Shown: piece by piece, positions 41,707 through 52,447 of the stretch
Numbering within the stretch: the first letter of the stretch is position 1
Layout of the letters: every line of letters begins with the position of its first letter
Assembly (NCBI RefSeq): GCF_039533965.1
Contig: NZ_BAAAUN010000001.1
Span: 496,001 to 560,000, forward strand
Direction of reading: 5' to 3'
From: Microbacterium luteolum
GTDB lineage: Bacteria > Actinomycetota > Actinomycetes > Actinomycetales > Microbacteriaceae
Length of the DNA: 64,000 bases
Notes under the pieces: generated by a model
Told to the model about the DNA's origin: nothing
Seen by the model: only the letters and a program-made list of their open reading frames with translations
The model's database searches: none
Program-made: the position numbers and the translations under genes

Positions 41707-44700
41707 CTAGAAGATTCGATACGTCCACATAACACTACAGCCACCCGACACGCCCCCCGTCCATCCGCCGCCCGTGTACCTGTCGCCGTTGGCGGCTAGA
41801 CCCGCTTCCCCATATAAACCGACGGGCCCGAGCGCTCCGCTGCATCCGAATGTCATCGCGCCCCCATCAGGTGGACCTCCGACGCCCACGGATACGTCAA
41901 CTCCAGCCTTGCCACCGATTCCGGCACCGAAGGTGATGCCGCCGCCGATACCAAACTCGACGCAAAGAAAGAGGCAGGCAGACACGGAAACGCTGCCAGC
42001 TTCCCAAATTGTTGCTATCCCATTGAAGAAAGCCGCTTGATCCCGTAGTTGCCGATCTCTGATGGCAATGCTGTGGCAAGCATCCGTGTATACCCCCTCA
42101 TGCCAGTATTGCCCGGGCGGACATTCTCCAGATTTTGCCCCGACCGAAGCCACGGCCGAAGAGATTCGAGTAGAGGTAGTAATCGTCTTCTGGGCTGATC
42201 GGGCAGCGGAGTTCGCATTCTTAGAAAATGTCGGGCCTTTCTTCTTCCACGCTTCTCCACTGAGATCGTGTCCGTTTATGGGGTCAGTGGGCCACGCGTA
42301 GTCGTTCGCGCCGCCGCCTTCGATCGGATCGACTTGCAGGAACCTCCCGAGAGCGGGGACGTACAACCGTGCCCCCATCTCGACGATCAGCGCCGAGCCT
42401 GCGGATTCCGCTGGCTTCAACGCTCCCTGGTACCAGAGAGTGTTTCCCGCAACCTGGCCGGTGTCGTCTGTCGCCGCGGTGCCGATCGCGAAAGTGACCG
42501 GGTCCACGGGCTGCCCGAACGGGTCCCACAGCAGTAGCCCGCCTGTAGTCGTCCCGGTGCGGGTGATCAAGGCATTCCCTTGCATGTTGGGGAACGACCA
42601 CGTTACCGTCGAGCCCTGTTTCGTCCACGACACCCCACCGGGCAACCCGATGCTGCGGGTCAGGTCGGAGCCGATCTTCTGCCCCCACGCCGCATCACCA
42701 CCGGCGGCGTAGAGGTACTTCGTCGTCACCGCCGGAACAGCACCCGCCGGATCCATCGTCCGCGACACGATCCGCCCGGTCGCATCCCGAAGGATCACCA
42801 CGGTCGTGCCGTCGTCGTACGTCGTCCCGACGTGCCGGTTCGCCGCGTCATAGGAGAACTGCATATCCCCGAGACGCTTCGTGTTCCCCCGGACGTCATA
42901 CGTGATCTCCGCCGCCGCGAGACCATCCGCAACCGTCGTCGCCCCAGGGATCGCACCCGTCACGGCAGTCGACAGCAACCGATCGGCCCAGTCATAGCAA
43001 TAGGCCGTCGACGTCGTCACCGCCGACTGCCCCGGAGCCGTCCACGCATCCGTCAGACCCGTCCGGTTGCCCGACATCCCCGCCGCCGCATTCGGACCAC
43101 ACCCACCCGACGAACCGAACGCGTATGTGAACTGATGCCCAGGGATCGCCGCCGACACCAACCGCCCCGCCGTGTCATACCCGTATGTCGATGAATAGGT
43201 CGTCGAACCGGTTCCCGTGTGCTGCTTCACCACCCGACCGGATTGGGACCGCACGACGTTGTCCGACACGAGTTGCCCCGCCACGATCCATTCCTGGGCG
43301 ACAACCCGTTGCGCCGTATCCCGCCCGATGCTGTTTAGCGCCGACCCATCGGGATACACGACCTTCTGCAGACGCTGCAACGCGTCATAGGTCACGTTCG
43401 CCATCTGCTGGCCGTCGACGGTGACGATCGTCACCTTGGCGTCCGCGTCGTACGTGTAGGCCGTGACCGATGCAGCCCCGCCGGCGGGCGTGGTCGCGAC
43501 CTGCGTCACTCGACCTGATGCCGGGTCGTACGTGGGCGCGGTGACCGTGCCCCAGACATCGGTGTAGCTGACGGTGCGGCCGAGCAGGTCGGTCGCGGTC
43601 GTGATCGTCGAGTTGTTCGGCGACCCGACAACGGCGACTCCCGTAGTCGCGACGGTGTAGCCTCCGCCGACCACGCGCGCCGTCTGCGTCGTCGCACTCG
43701 AGATCGTGGCCGTGCCCGACGGGCCCGCCACGCTCGACGAGACAGTACGCCCGCGAGCATCGAACCCGATGCACGACCATGCTGTGTCGCCGCTGGTCTT
43801 CGTGCCGACGGTGCGACCCCATGCGTCGTATGCGTATTCGGTTGTGATTGCCCCGCCCGACGCGGGGGTGGGCCCGGTGACCGACTTCGTCATGCCGAAC
43901 TGCCGCGTTCCCGCGGGGATGCCGCAGACCGCCGGTGCCGTCTCGAGGTCGCCGTAGTACGTGCTCGTGGTCTTCGCGGTTGCCGGAGCGCCAGCCACAC
44001 CACCAGCGGGAAGCGTGCGCGTCAACCGTCGTAGCCATCCGGCAGCACCGGGCTGCTCGAATGACGTTGCGGTCGTGAGCGAGAGTCCGTCAGGGTCGAC
44101 CGTCGACGCGGTGGCCTGTCCCAGCCATGGGTGCTGGTACGTCACAGCTGCTGTCGTCGACGGGGCAACCGCTCCGGGTGCCGTCGTCGAGTCGTCCGTC
44201 GTTGTTCGGGTCACGAGACCATAGTCCGGACGCAGCGCGGTACCTGGCACGACGGCTGCCGTCGTCCCGGACGACGGTGTGCGCCACTTGAGCTGCAGCG
44301 ACGCTCCCGTCGTGTCGTCGCGATACTCGACACGGATGCGACGCGTCTCGCCTGCGGCGACCGTGATCGGGGTTCCGGCTCTCTCCAACGCACCGGTCTC
44401 CCACTTATCGGCCACCAGGGTGTCGCCCACCCACACGCGAGCGCCGTCGTCGCTGTTCGTGACGAACGTGTACTGACCGGCGTCGGGGAACGTGACGAGA
44501 CCGGTAAGACGCAGCGACCAGTTGTCCGCGGCAATACCGGTTCCCGGCGAGGTCGTGCCCCAGTTCCGGTCGACGGCTCCACCGGTCCCTCCGATGCCGA
44601 AGCCGATCAGCGCCGGCTTTCCACTCAGCGTCTTGTTCGAATAGTACGTCGCCTGCAGTCCCTGCATCCCGCCGTCGTACGTGGTCGACGTATGCGCCGG

Positions 44701-47700
44701 CAGGTTGCCGCACCCGCTCGTTCCGACAGGGTTCGCGACAGGCCACCCGCTGGCCTGGAAGCAGGCCGTCGGAGAGGGGCCGAACGAGTCTGTGGCGCGA
44801 TCCGTTGCCGGATCGTAGATCGTCGTCGACATCAACCCGGTCGAGGTCGTCGCCGAGAGCACCAGGTCCTTTGTGGGGTGCCATTGCTGGGCCGCGGACG
44901 CGCCAAGCGGACTCGTGGATGAGGTCTGCCGCCATACGGCGTCGTACGCGACCGTGCTGGTCGAGTTCGCGACGGTGTCGACCGCCACCGTGCTCGTGCG
45001 CGCCGCAAGGTTGTAGGCGTAGTTCTTCTTGAGCCTCTGCGCGGGCCCGCCGTCTGCGGAGGGAAGCCGAACCGACGACACCCGTTTGTCGGTGTACGCG
45101 ATCGTCGTCCGCGGTGGGTCGTATTGACTCGGCACCGGCTGCGCGAGCAGATAGTCGTTCGCGGCGGAATCGAGAATGCTCTCCAGAACGTTGTCGCTGT
45201 TGTACCCGAAGACCGTCCGCTCGTTGCCGGGGTCTTCGATGATCCAGAGCTGACCACCCGCGTAGTACAGGTTCGTCACCGGAGCGGCCGCGGACGAGAG
45301 GGCCGGGTAGATGATCTGGCACAAGGATCCCGCACGCGCGGGATGGTAGTTCGGCGGAAGGGTCGGACAGATCGTCTGCGCCGCATCCTGATACACGAAC
45401 GAGATCTTGCGGTGGTAGGTCGATCCGTCTTTCGACAGCGGATCGACGATCTCTTTCACGATGCCGTCGGAGTTGTAGATCATGATCGGCGCTGCGGGCT
45501 TCTGGCCATCCGCTGGCGACGTCGCAGATTCCACGTTGCCGGTCGCAGCGAACTGATGGACCGTGCCGCCTTCGTCGGTGAAGACGACCCTGCCCGCGGT
45601 ATCGAGCGAGACCACCCCGTATTCGCCCGCGGGGGGCGTGTATCCGCCGCTCGACGTACGCGCATATGTGTGCGCACCGCCGCTGATGTCCGTGAGCACC
45701 ACGGCTTGTGGCTCGATGGTCGCACGCGCCCAGGCTGTGGCGTCGCCGGCGATCGGCGTCGACGCGGACCAGCCTTCTCGCATCACGGTGCGACGTGTGG
45801 TGAACCACGATGCCGGCACGATCACCGGGCCGCTGCTGTCGGCGAGGTCGTCTGCCCAGAGCTCCACGAACGCTCCCGTGGTGGCGTCGTAGTAGTCCAG
45901 TTGGATCGGAACCTCTGCGGTCGACAGGTTCTGATTCCCCGACCACTCGACCGCTGTCGTGCCGTTGGTCCACTTGTCGAGCACGGTCGTGTTGTTCAGC
46001 CGCAGCTTCACACCGTCGTCGTGTCTCACACCGAACCGCCACTGCGTCGATGCATGCGGCACCCGGACGAAGCCGTTCCACTGCGCCATGAAGTGATCAG
46101 GCTGCAAGGCGGGGCCGGGCGATTCCGCCTGCCAGTCGAACGAGACCGCGGAGTCCGTGCGCACCATCAGCGGCGTCTTGCCTGTGAACGTGTATTCCGC
46201 CGGTGCGGTCGGGACGTTGCCGAGAGTCGTGCGACCGTCGTAGTAGGAGCCGGTGAGCCCACGGTCCGAGACTCCAGCGGCCAGGGAGTTGTAGCTGAAC
46301 GACATCCCCATGGGGCCGCCGAGGGTGCTCACCAACGGCGAGGAGAACGAGAGGTTCGCGTTGCCGTTCGCAAGGTTCACCGTGACGGGTCCGGTCGAAT
46401 CGAACGGCGACGGGCCCGAAGACCCGAGGCGCATGTCGACCTTGATCCGTTTCACCCACGCGGGTGCCGTGTTCTTGCCGATGCCGTCGGTCGGCTGTAC
46501 GACCCAGGAGTAGATGTTGCCGTCACGGAGCGTACCCTCGGGAACTGTCCATCGCACTTTGCCGTCGGTCCCTGCAGAGATCAGGCCGGAGGTGAAGACG
46601 GCACCTGACTTTCCATCGGCCCCCGTCGAGATCTTGAACTCGTACTTGACCTCGGCACCTGCCGGGAAGTTGTCCGGGTCGGCGACGGCATCCACCACGA
46701 GCGTCGGGGTGAGGCTGACGATCGTCTCGGGCAGACCCGTCGCATTGCCAGGGGTCGCCGTTCCCACGGGTGGCGTCGGCGGGACGAACTGCGTCGTCAG
46801 CGTGCGGACAGCAGTGGAGATCTGGGTGCTTTGGCCGAATAGCGTGTCGTGGCCGTCCTTTGTTTTCGCCCGCCAGTAGTATGTCACGCCCGGAAGCAGC
46901 TTGCCTTCCGGTACTGTCACCTGCTTCGGCTCGACCCAGCCGCTCGACCAGACGGGCGAGGACATGTCCGCGTTCGCCGACACCTCGAACATCTGTGCCT
47001 GATACGGCGACTTCGGGGATGAATTCGTCGTCGACACTGAAAGTGTCGGTGTCAGAGATTGACCGGTGACGCCATTGGCGGGTGCAGTCTGCGTGACGGT
47101 CGGGTAGTCCCAGTACTCCATGTACATCGCGGTCGCGATCTTCTTGTACGTATAGTCCGAACTCTCCCACCCCTGGATATGCACCGGAATCGCAGAGTAG
47201 TTCGACCAGAAGTAGTTGACGGCGAAAGTCCCGATCCCGTCGCCGGACGTCCAGGCGCCCCCGTCCTCCAGATAGAAATCGGCCAGCCACGCTCCCCGGC
47301 ACTCATAACAGTCGCCGGTGCCCTTGTTCACGGCGGAGTAGTAGCCGTTCGTCGTGCCCGCTCCCGCGTAGACGGCCAGCATCTGAGCCTCACCGAGGAA
47401 CTTCTTGTACGCCGGGGATGCATCGAACCACGTGTATGTCCGCCAGAACACGTTCTGGTTGTTCTGGCGGGTGTTCCCGATGTGCGACTGGTCCATGTAG
47501 ACCGCACCGTCGGACTTGAACGAGCGCTGATGCGGAGGCCCCCACTGGAACGTCGGGTCGACCGACACCGGATAGACGCGATCCGGAGCGTCGAGCCATG
47601 CGTCATCGACCTCGATCGTGTACTCCCACGAGCCGTCTTCGGACTGCGCCAGGGTGACCGTGGGGTTGATGAGCGCGTCCTCGCTCACGTCCTCTTTTCC

Positions 47701-48618
47701 GGAGGAGTCCCACACCACAGGTGTCGGAACATGCATGACCACGGCGCCCTCGGCATCACGGAGTTCCAGAACGTCGTGGGCGGCGAGCACCGGCGTCATG
47801 TCCCCGACATCGATGCTCCACGTCCACTTCGCCGCTGCGGTCGGGGCTTTGTCTAGGATCAGGGTCTCCTTCACCCCGCCGGGCTCGACCTGATACTCCA
47901 GATCGACCCCGCCTCGAACATTCTCGAACCGCAGGGTGTCGTTGGTTTCGCCATCGGAGGAATCAGCCTCGGCGGAACTGTCGGCGCTGCCCTCGAGCGA
48001 GAACGACAGCTCATGCCCATCCGCATCTAGCGAGACCGCCGTATCGGAGTCGGCCCGATCGGAGAACGACGGCGAGAGCGGGTGGTCCTCGGCGGTCCAG
48101 CGCTTGCCGTCCTGCGTCACCTCCGTCGAGATCTCCTCCCAATCCCCGCCGCTATCGAGAAAGTTCAGCGGCTCGGTCGACTCCTTGCGGATCGTGGAAC
48201 CGGCGTCCGTCTCGTAGGTCGTCGAATAGGTGTCCTGCGCGACGACCTCACTCTCTTCCGCGCGTTCGGCCAAGGCCGCGCCGTCGTTCTCAGTCTTCTC
48301 GACCTTCCGCGCGTAACGTGCCGGAATGATCGCCGGCGCTGTCGGCTCAGCTGTCGGAACGATATATTCACCTTCGGGCATGTCCGGTGCGGACTCCTCG
48401 GCAGGCGCATCGGGCTGGCCACCTAAACGCTCGACATCCTCCTCCGACAGCTGGCCGTTATCGGGGATATCGCGGTTCTCAATCGGTGCGGATGCCGCCA
48501 CACTGCTGCTCACCTCCTGCGCGATCATCGCGTCAGCAACCGCCGAAGAATCCGGGGCGATGACAACGAGCGCAGCGACAAGGAGCGAGGCGAGGACGCC
48601 TCGAACAACACCGACCAC
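41707..48618 (-). CDS. Giant secreted Rhs-repeat protein with PA14 domains and variable C-terminus
   Basis: A 2303-residue protein. It has a signal peptide ([24 protein letters not shown]), an acidic Ser/Glu-rich stretch, a DNRLRE-like beta domain (about 355-505), a fibronectin-like region (about 505-720), a first PA14 domain (about 790-935, GLTGSYYDG to ELWADD), Rhs/YD repeats, a second PA14 (about 1318-1460, GLQATYYSN to LQLKWR), many further YD repeats ([28 protein letters not shown]) and the Rhs core end ([40 protein letters not shown]). The last 190 residues after this shell are unlike the rest and end in a glycine-rich segment ([18 protein letters not shown]). By analogy with other Rhs proteins this tail is a toxin released from a cage; its glycine-rich pattern hints at a membrane target. 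Two small membrane proteins downstream may be immunity factors. Confidence 0.9.
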   Translation of the reverse strand: MVGVVRGVLASLLVAALVVIAPDSSAVADAMIAQEVSSSVAASAPIENRDIPDNGQLSEEDVERLGGQPDAPAEESAPDMPEGEYIVPTAEPTAPAIIPARYARKVEKTENDGAALAERAEESEVVAQDTYSTTYETDAGSTIRKESTEPLNFLDSGGDWEEISTEVTQDGKRWTAEDHPLSPSFSDRADSDTAVSLDADGHELSFSLEGSADSSAEADSSDGETNDTLRFENVRGGVDLEYQVEPGGVKETLILDKAPTAAAKWTWSIDVGDMTPVLAAHDVLELRDAEGAVVMHVPTPVVWDSSGKEDVSEDALINPTVTLAQSEDGSWEYTIEVDDAWLDAPDRVYPVSVDPTFQWGPPHQRSFKSDGAVYMDQSHIGNTRQNNQNVFWRTYTWFDASPAYKKFLGEAQMLAVYAGAGTTNGYYSAVNKGTGDCYECRGAWLADFYLEDGGAWTSGDGIGTFAVNYFWSNYSAIPVHIQGWESSDYTYKKIATAMYMEYWDYPTVTQTAPANGVTGQSLTPTLSVSTTNSSPKSPYQAQMFEVSANADMSSPVWSSGWVEPKQVTVPEGKLLPGVTYYWRAKTKDGHDTLFGQSTQISTAVRTLTTQFVPPTPPVGTATPGNATGLPETIVSLTPTLVVDAVADPDNFPAGAEVKYEFKISTGADGKSGAVFTSGLISAGTDGKVRWTVPEGTLRDGNIYSWVVQPTDGIGKNTAPAWVKRIKVDMRLGSSGPSPFDSTGPVTVNLANGNANLSFSSPLVSTLGGPMGMSFSYNSLAAGVSDRGLTGSYYDGRTTLGNVPTAPAEYTFTGKTPLMVRTDSAVSFDWQAESPGPALQPDHFMAQWNGFVRVPHASTQWRFGVRHDDGVKLRLNNTTVLDKWTNGTTAVEWSGNQNLSTAEVPIQLDYYDATTGAFVELWADDLADSSGPVIVPASWFTTRRTVMREGWSASTPIAGDATAWARATIEPQAVVLTDISGGAHTYARTSSGGYTPPAGEYGVVSLDTAGRVVFTDEGGTVHQFAATGNVESATSPADGQKPAAPIMIYNSDGIVKEIVDPLSKDGSTYHRKISFVYQDAAQTICPTLPPNYHPARAGSLCQIIYPALSSAAAPVTNLYYAGGQLWIIEDPGNERTVFGYNSDNVLESILDSAANDYLLAQPVPSQYDPPRTTIAYTDKRVSSVRLPSADGGPAQRLKKNYAYNLAARTSTVAVDTVANSTSTVAYDAVWRQTSSTSPLGASAAQQWHPTKDLVLSATTSTGLMSTTIYDPATDRATDSFGPSPTACFQASGWPVANPVGTSGCGNLPAHTSTTYDGGMQGLQATYYSNKTLSGKPALIGFGIGGTGGAVDRNWGTTSPGTGIAADNWSLRLTGLVTFPDAGQYTFVTNSDDGARVWVGDTLVADKWETGALERAGTPITVAAGETRRIRVEYRDDTTGASLQLKWRTPSSGTTAAVVPGTALRPDYGLVTRTTTDDSTTAPGAVAPSTTAAVTYQHPWLGQATASTVDPDGLSLTTATSFEQPGAAGWLRRLTRTLPAGGVAGAPATAKTTSTYYGDLETAPAVCGIPAGTRQFGMTKSVTGPTPASGGAITTEYAYDAWGRTVGTKTSGDTAWSCIGFDARGRTVSSSVAGPSGTATISSATTQTARVVGGGYTVATTGVAVVGSPNNSTITTATDLLGRTVSYTDVWGTVTAPTYDPASGRVTQVATTPAGGAASVTAYTYDADAKVTIVTVDGQQMANVTYDALQRLQKVVYPDGSALNSIGRDTAQRVVAQEWIVAGQLVSDNVVRSQSGRVVKQHTGTGSTTYSSTYGYDTAGRLVSAAIPGHQFTYAFGSSGGCGPNAAAGMSGNRTGLTDAWTAPGQSAVTTSTAYCYDWADRLLSTAVTGAIPGATTVADGLAAAEITYDVRGNTKRLGDMQFSYDAANRHVGTTYDDGTTVVILRDATGRIVSRTMDPAGAVPAVTTKYLYAAGGDAAWGQKIGSDLTRSIGLPGGVSWTKQGSTVTWSFPNMQGNALITRTGTTTGGLLLWDPFGQPVDPVTFAIGTAATDDTGQVAGNTLWYQGALKPAESAGSALIVEMGARLYVPALGRFLQVDPIEGGGANDYAWPTDPINGHDLSGEAWKKKGPTFSKNANSAARSAQKTITTSTRISSAVASVGAKSGECPPGQYWHEGVYTDACHSIAIRDRQLRDQAAFFNGIATIWEAGSVSVSACLFLCVEFGIGGGITFGAGIGGKAGVDVSVGVGGPPDGGAMTFGCSGALGPVGLYGEAGLAANGDRYTGGGWTGGVSGGCSVMWTYRIF

Positions 48619-48951
48619 AGGCGGACCCTTCGAAGGATGAGCTGCGGAGGGTACTTCGGCCGCATAGCTAACAAATAGCGGATCCTCAGCATCAGCCGCG
48701 ATACGCCCTTGATCACGAATTCATAACTTTGCACGGTGATTGAGAGCGCATGACCGCGATCGGCCCCGCGCACGGACCGTGCCAAATCCCGGCGGAACGG
48801 GTGCCGGCAGGCGGTCGCGGCAAGCCAGCGCTGGCTGTCCCGACCCGACCGTTTCGGCGCGCTTCGTTGAGCTACCGATCGAACGGGCCTCCGCAAAAGC
48901 TGAGGCCGGAATCGCCAGGCAGGCGATCCCGGCTTCGAGGGGCCAGTATTG
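48619..48951. other. Intergenic region upstream of the Rhs gene
   Basis: About 330 bp without recognisable coding sequence; it must contain the promoter of the minus-strand Rhs gene. AT-rich stretches near 48668-48740 are candidates. Confidence 0.5.
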
Positions 48952-49326
48952 CTACTGGGCGTACACGTTTTCCGACAGGCGAGTCATTCCATCCGGGGCA
49001 GGCGCGTCATCTGGCCAGAGCTCAAAGATGTGCCCAAGCCCTTCTGCTCCGAGAGGTAGTCCGCCGCATACGGTGAATCCCTCGTCGAGGCTCGTGTTCA
49101 CCGCAATGAGACACACGGGAGAGTCTGCTCCCCGCGAGATCCACAAGGACACGTCCTCAAAGTCGCCGACGAAACGACTCGTCGAGCCATCGGCCGCGTA
49201 CGAATCCTCGCCGGCAACCAGTGGCAACTCGTCCCCATCTGATCGAGCCGCATCGAGGGCGCTGAGCTCCGGCGAGGCGGAAGACCCCGCGAGGAAGCAG
49301 ACCGCCAACTTCACCGTTGCGGTCAT
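48952..49326 (-). CDS. Short protein, probably 5'-truncated
   Basis: A 124-residue frame beginning MTATVKLAVCFLAGSSASPELSALDAARSDGDELPL and ending CGGLPLGAEGLGHIFELWPDDAPAPDGMTRLSENVYAQ. The body reads like an actinobacterial secreted or membrane-anchored protein, with a stretch FVGDFEDVSLWISRGADSPVCLIAV typical of such proteins, but the usual N-terminal membrane helix is missing. I suspect a decayed copy that has lost its 5' end. Function unknown. Confidence 0.4.
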   Translation of the reverse strand: MTATVKLAVCFLAGSSASPELSALDAARSDGDELPLVAGEDSYAADGSTSRFVGDFEDVSLWISRGADSPVCLIAVNTSLDEGFTVCGGLPLGAEGLGHIFELWPDDAPAPDGMTRLSENVYAQ

Positions 49327-49416
49327 AGAAATGGGTTTGCGAAGTGTCACATACCCATGACGCCTGGACGGATGCCGACAAGCGATTGATCCGACTGAGC
49401 AGCGAAGTGCGCCCCA

Positions 49417-49431
49417 CCGAAACGATCGTTA
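49417..49431. repeat. Palindrome copy 4 (short form)
   Basis: CCGAAACGATCGTTA keeps the central AAACGATCGTT of the 22-bp palindrome. It lies between the Rhs module and the transposition module. Confidence 0.55.
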
Positions 49432-49602
49432 GCTGTGATGCCCAGGCAGGTTGTTCTCGCGGACGACCGAATCTGGGTAGCCGTCATTAAGGTGGGTGAT
49501 CCTGCACATATCTCATATAGCAACCCTTCAACTTCAAGAGCTCGTTCGAAATGAGCAACTAGTAGGGCAGACTTCCATGCTCTATTCCAACCGAATTGAG
49601 TA

Positions 49603-49884
49603 GTGCCTGTTCCTGATTCAAAGTCCTCCGACGAGCAGAAAGAGGCGTGGCGGCGAGCGAGGTTGCTTGTCGGCGCAGCCGTGCGTAACGAGCGGCTTCG
49701 CGCTGGTCTCACTCAGGAGGCGTTGGCGCTCGAGTCCGGGGTTACCCGGAACATGCTCATACATGTCGAGCACGGTAACAGGGGAGTGAGCTTCGAGCGG
49801 ATCTACGACCTGGCGGAGGCGCTCGGCATCGATGCAGCTGCCTTGATGCCGCCCAGCGATCCCGCGTCGGGTGAAGGCAGGTAG
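49603..49884 (+). CDS. XRE-family helix-turn-helix regulator
   Basis: A 93-residue protein that is one HTH_3 domain: LLVGAAVRNERLRAGLTQEALALESGVTRNMLIHVEHGNRGVSFERIYDLAEALGIDAAAL. It starts with GTG. It is followed by the gene at 49896 with an 11-bp gap. Probably a regulator of the element; close to the transposition operon but on the opposite strand. Confidence 0.88.
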   Translation: MPVPDSKSSDEQKEAWRRARLLVGAAVRNERLRAGLTQEALALESGVTRNMLIHVEHGNRGVSFERIYDLAEALGIDAAALMPPSDPASGEGR

Positions 49885-49895
49885 GGGCGACGCTC

Positions 49896-50867
49896 GTGCC
49901 GGAGTCTGTGGGGAGCGTCACCGAGAGTCCGGAGTGGCTCTATTTCGTGACGATCACGTCGTCCGTCCCGAGGTACTCGAGAGGGGCTAACCCAGGCATT
50001 CACGTCCATGATCGTGTGCCTGAGATCGCGCGAGCGAACGCCAGCACGCTTCGCACACTGGCACTGGCAAGCGATGCGGGCGACAACCGCGCGACAGGCC
50101 AGTCTGGTGTGCTCGCACGGCCACATGGTCCGAGTCCATCGACGAGAACGAATCCCGATAATCCTTGGAATCGGAAGGCGCTTCTCAAGCTGATTGATGA
50201 CGGGACGTTGAGCGCGGGGGGCCCGCTATGGTACGTCCCGGGCTGGGTGCTCGATGCCTTCCTCGACCCTCAACCACTGTCGCTCCCAAGTTGGAGAACG
50301 ACGTATATCGAACTCTGGGGATACCGACGCGGCGCACCGTTCGTCTTTGGGTCCCCAGATGCCCTTCGAACCCCCATCCGGCGAGGAGTCCCTGAAGGTT
50401 CGCTGGCAGAGGTGCTGGTCGTCGCCGGCCCAACGTTGGCGCCTCGGATCATCAGGCCAGGAACAGTCCTCGATGCATACTGCGTGGAGCGCGGCACGAC
50501 GGGCCGGATAAGGCAGGTGACGGACGAGGACACCGTAGCGCGTGCACAGATGTACGTGGGGCGGGTGCTGTCTGAGATTCCTGATCATGTCGATCGGTAC
50601 CCTTTACCGGGCGAACCGGTAAAGGAACTCATCGAGCTCAACGACGGCCGAAGGGTCATCAAGATGTTGCAGAAGCGCGCTGAGGACTACCGCAGCGCGC
50701 CAGGGCTCGTCTCCTTCGCCGAGGCCGGTGATTCGGCAAGTGAGCCATCGTTCGCACGACTCGAGGCGACGACCGGGCTCAACCAATCTCAAGGCCGCGA
50801 GATCGTCGTGTTCGAACAGGTCCGCGGCGATGCGGACCTGCGCGGGAAAGAGGCTAGCCCGGAGTGA
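49896..50867 (+). CDS. Protein of unknown function overlapping the tniQ end
   Basis: A 323-residue frame whose middle part (LLKLIDDGTLSAGGPLWYVPGWVLDAFLDPQPLSLPSWRTTYIELWGYRRGAPFVFGSPDALRTPIRRGV and VLDAYCVERGTTGRIRQVTDEDTVARAQMYVGRVL) has protein-like codon use and composition. I recognise no family. The last 264 bp overlap the 3' end of tniQ on the other strand, which is unusually long, so the real protein may end sooner or be a relic. The first 60 residues are less convincing. It follows the XRE gene and may share its transcript. Confidence 0.45.
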   Translation: MPESVGSVTESPEWLYFVTITSSVPRYSRGANPGIHVHDRVPEIARANASTLRTLALASDAGDNRATGQSGVLARPHGPSPSTRTNPDNPWNRKALLKLIDDGTLSAGGPLWYVPGWVLDAFLDPQPLSLPSWRTTYIELWGYRRGAPFVFGSPDALRTPIRRGVPEGSLAEVLVVAGPTLAPRIIRPGTVLDAYCVERGTTGRIRQVTDEDTVARAQMYVGRVLSEIPDHVDRYPLPGEPVKELIELNDGRRVIKMLQKRAEDYRSAPGLVSFAEAGDSASEPSFARLEATTGLNQSQGREIVVFEQVRGDADLRGKEASPE

Positions 50868-51413
50868 TCGGAATCCATCTCGTTGGCTCCGCACATCGAG
50901 CCAGTCCGGGCTGACCGCGAGCGACGCGAGACGCAGGGCAAACTGCAGGCGGGGGCTCTCCATGTGCAGCCCGATGGAAGCAAGCATTCGCCGGAAAGCA
51001 CGTTCAGCTCGAAGCTCGGTCGGCTGCGGGGACGTTCCGTCTGCGGGGTCGATCCAGCAGGAATGCCGCAGACAGATCAGACCCCACGCTGGCATCCTGC
51101 CTTCAACACGCTGCCCGTGGCTGCAGCGGCGACATACTGCGCGATCGACACCTGCACCAGGATCGTCGGGCCGCGACTTGGGAGACAAGTTGCCCAGCTG
51201 AACCCAGGCCGCATGCCACGCGGCTCTGGGGACCTCGCGGGGGAGGATTCCGGACTCGTGGAGCCAGATGCCGACGTCGATCGCCGTCACGCCGTTCGCC
51301 GTTGCGAGCCGTCGAATGTAGCTGTCCATCGACTCGTTGTGCACGCGCCGGATACGTATCGGGAGCGGATTGATGTGGACACATGCCACGCCATCGAGCG
51401 TGGATTCGCTCAT
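50604..51413 (-). CDS. tniQ: TniQ-family transposon targeting protein
   Basis: A 269-residue protein of the TniQ/TnsD family. The N-terminal half has LPIRIRRVHNESMDSYIRRLATANG, typical of TniQ, and a zinc-binding block with Cys94-x2-Cys97 (CRRCSHG) and Cys114...Cys119 (CLRHSCWI). The protein guides the transposition complex to its target. The ATG overlaps the tniB stop (ATGA). A longer frame upstream to 51608 lies inside tniB and was rejected. It is the last gene of the transposition operon; the target is unknown, but the element lies at the 3' end of an amidase gene, as Tn7-like elements often sit at gene ends. Confidence 0.88.
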   Translation of the reverse strand: MSESTLDGVACVHINPLPIRIRRVHNESMDSYIRRLATANGVTAIDVGIWLHESGILPREVPRAAWHAAWVQLGNLSPKSRPDDPGAGVDRAVCRRCSHGQRVEGRMPAWGLICLRHSCWIDPADGTSPQPTELRAERAFRRMLASIGLHMESPRLQFALRLASLAVSPDWLDVRSQRDGFRSLRASLFPAQVRIAADLFEHDDLAALRLVEPGRRLESCERWLTCRITGLGEGDEPWRAAVVLSALLQHLDDPSAVVELDEFLYRFAR

Positions 51414-52447
51414 GCCGATGCTGCATCCAAGTCTCGGGCGGCGCGCGGCCCCGAGGCAGGCTTGCGAGAGTGCCCGCCCTGATTCGCAAAAACTTCCATA
51501 TCCGCCATTGTGACGCGCTCCCGGCCGGAGGTGATGGCGTCGATCGCGGTTCGACGCAGCAGAGAACGGAGCCGCCCAATCGAACCGCCCGTGACTTCGA
51601 AAAGCCATGCGGCAGCATCAGCGAAGACCTCGTCGCTTTGGCGGGCGAGAGGGAGGAGATCACCGCAGCTGACGAGGAGCTCCCCCCATTCCTCGCGGGC
51701 TTGGGCGGAGTTGTAGCGGTAGCCGCGAATGTCGTACCGGATGGTGCGGCTGGCGAGTTGTTCGCCGACGGTTCCCGCAAACACCGGGCTTCGATCGAGG
51801 TCGATGCCATTGAGAATAAACGCGCAGTCCAAGCGTTCGGCGAAGAGCTTCAGAGTTGAGGCTGCCTCCGCACCGATCTGTCGGTTGCTTTGCACATTGT
51901 GGACCTCATCGAGCACGATCAGTGACGTTTGAAGAGTGCGCAGGATGGCGTGGACCCGCTCGATCAGGTCCTGTGCCGTGCTTGCACGCACGTGGGGGAG
52001 ACCGAGAACGTTGCAGAAGGCAATGAGGAGCATCTTCGGAGTCGTCGCCGGCGGAGTGACAACGTACAGCGACGGCTGGAGCTGGTCCGGCGGACGCGTG
52101 GGGTGCCGATGGCGTTCAGTTCGTTCGTGATCGCGGGCGATCCAGAGCGCCGCGGTGGTCTTACCGGACGTTGGTGCGCCTGACACGCTCATTAGCTTCG
52201 CTGCCGTGTTGGTGCCATAAAGCGTCTCGGCGCGAAGCGTCGCCCAGAGCCGTCGCAGCTGTTGCACGTCGGGGGTGGCGAGCACGGTGTCCGCACTGAG
52301 CCAGGCGAATCGCGTCTCGTTGTAGGCGTCGAGCGCGCTAGCCGTCAGCGCTTTGAGTTCGCGAGCGCTGAGATGGTCCGGACGCTGTGGTTCTCTGGCG
52401 ACGTACTCGCGCCAGTCCTGAAGGTTCGTCGGGATAGCCATCATCAT
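51410..52447 (-). CDS. tniB: TniB/TnsC-family AAA+ ATPase
   Basis: A 345-residue AAA+ protein that couples target selection to the transposase. Walker A is GAPTSGKT (90-97) and Walker B is LIVLDE (176-181) followed by VHNVQSNRQIG, the TniB signature. Sensor regions lie in FILNGIDLDRSPVFAG and GSIGRLRSLLRRTAIDAI. The start overlaps the end of tniA by 4 bp (ATGA) and the stop overlaps tniQ. Together with TniA, TniQ and the TnsA-like protein it forms the transposition complex. Confidence 0.93.
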   Translation of the reverse strand: MMMAIPTNLQDWREYVAREPQRPDHLSARELKALTASALDAYNETRFAWLSADTVLATPDVQQLRRLWATLRAETLYGTNTAAKLMSVSGAPTSGKTTAALWIARDHERTERHRHPTRPPDQLQPSLYVVTPPATTPKMLLIAFCNVLGLPHVRASTAQDLIERVHAILRTLQTSLIVLDEVHNVQSNRQIGAEAASTLKLFAERLDCAFILNGIDLDRSPVFAGTVGEQLASRTIRYDIRGYRYNSAQAREEWGELLVSCGDLLPLARQSDEVFADAAAWLFEVTGGSIGRLRSLLRRTAIDAITSGRERVTMADMEVFANQGGHSRKPASGPRAARDLDAASA

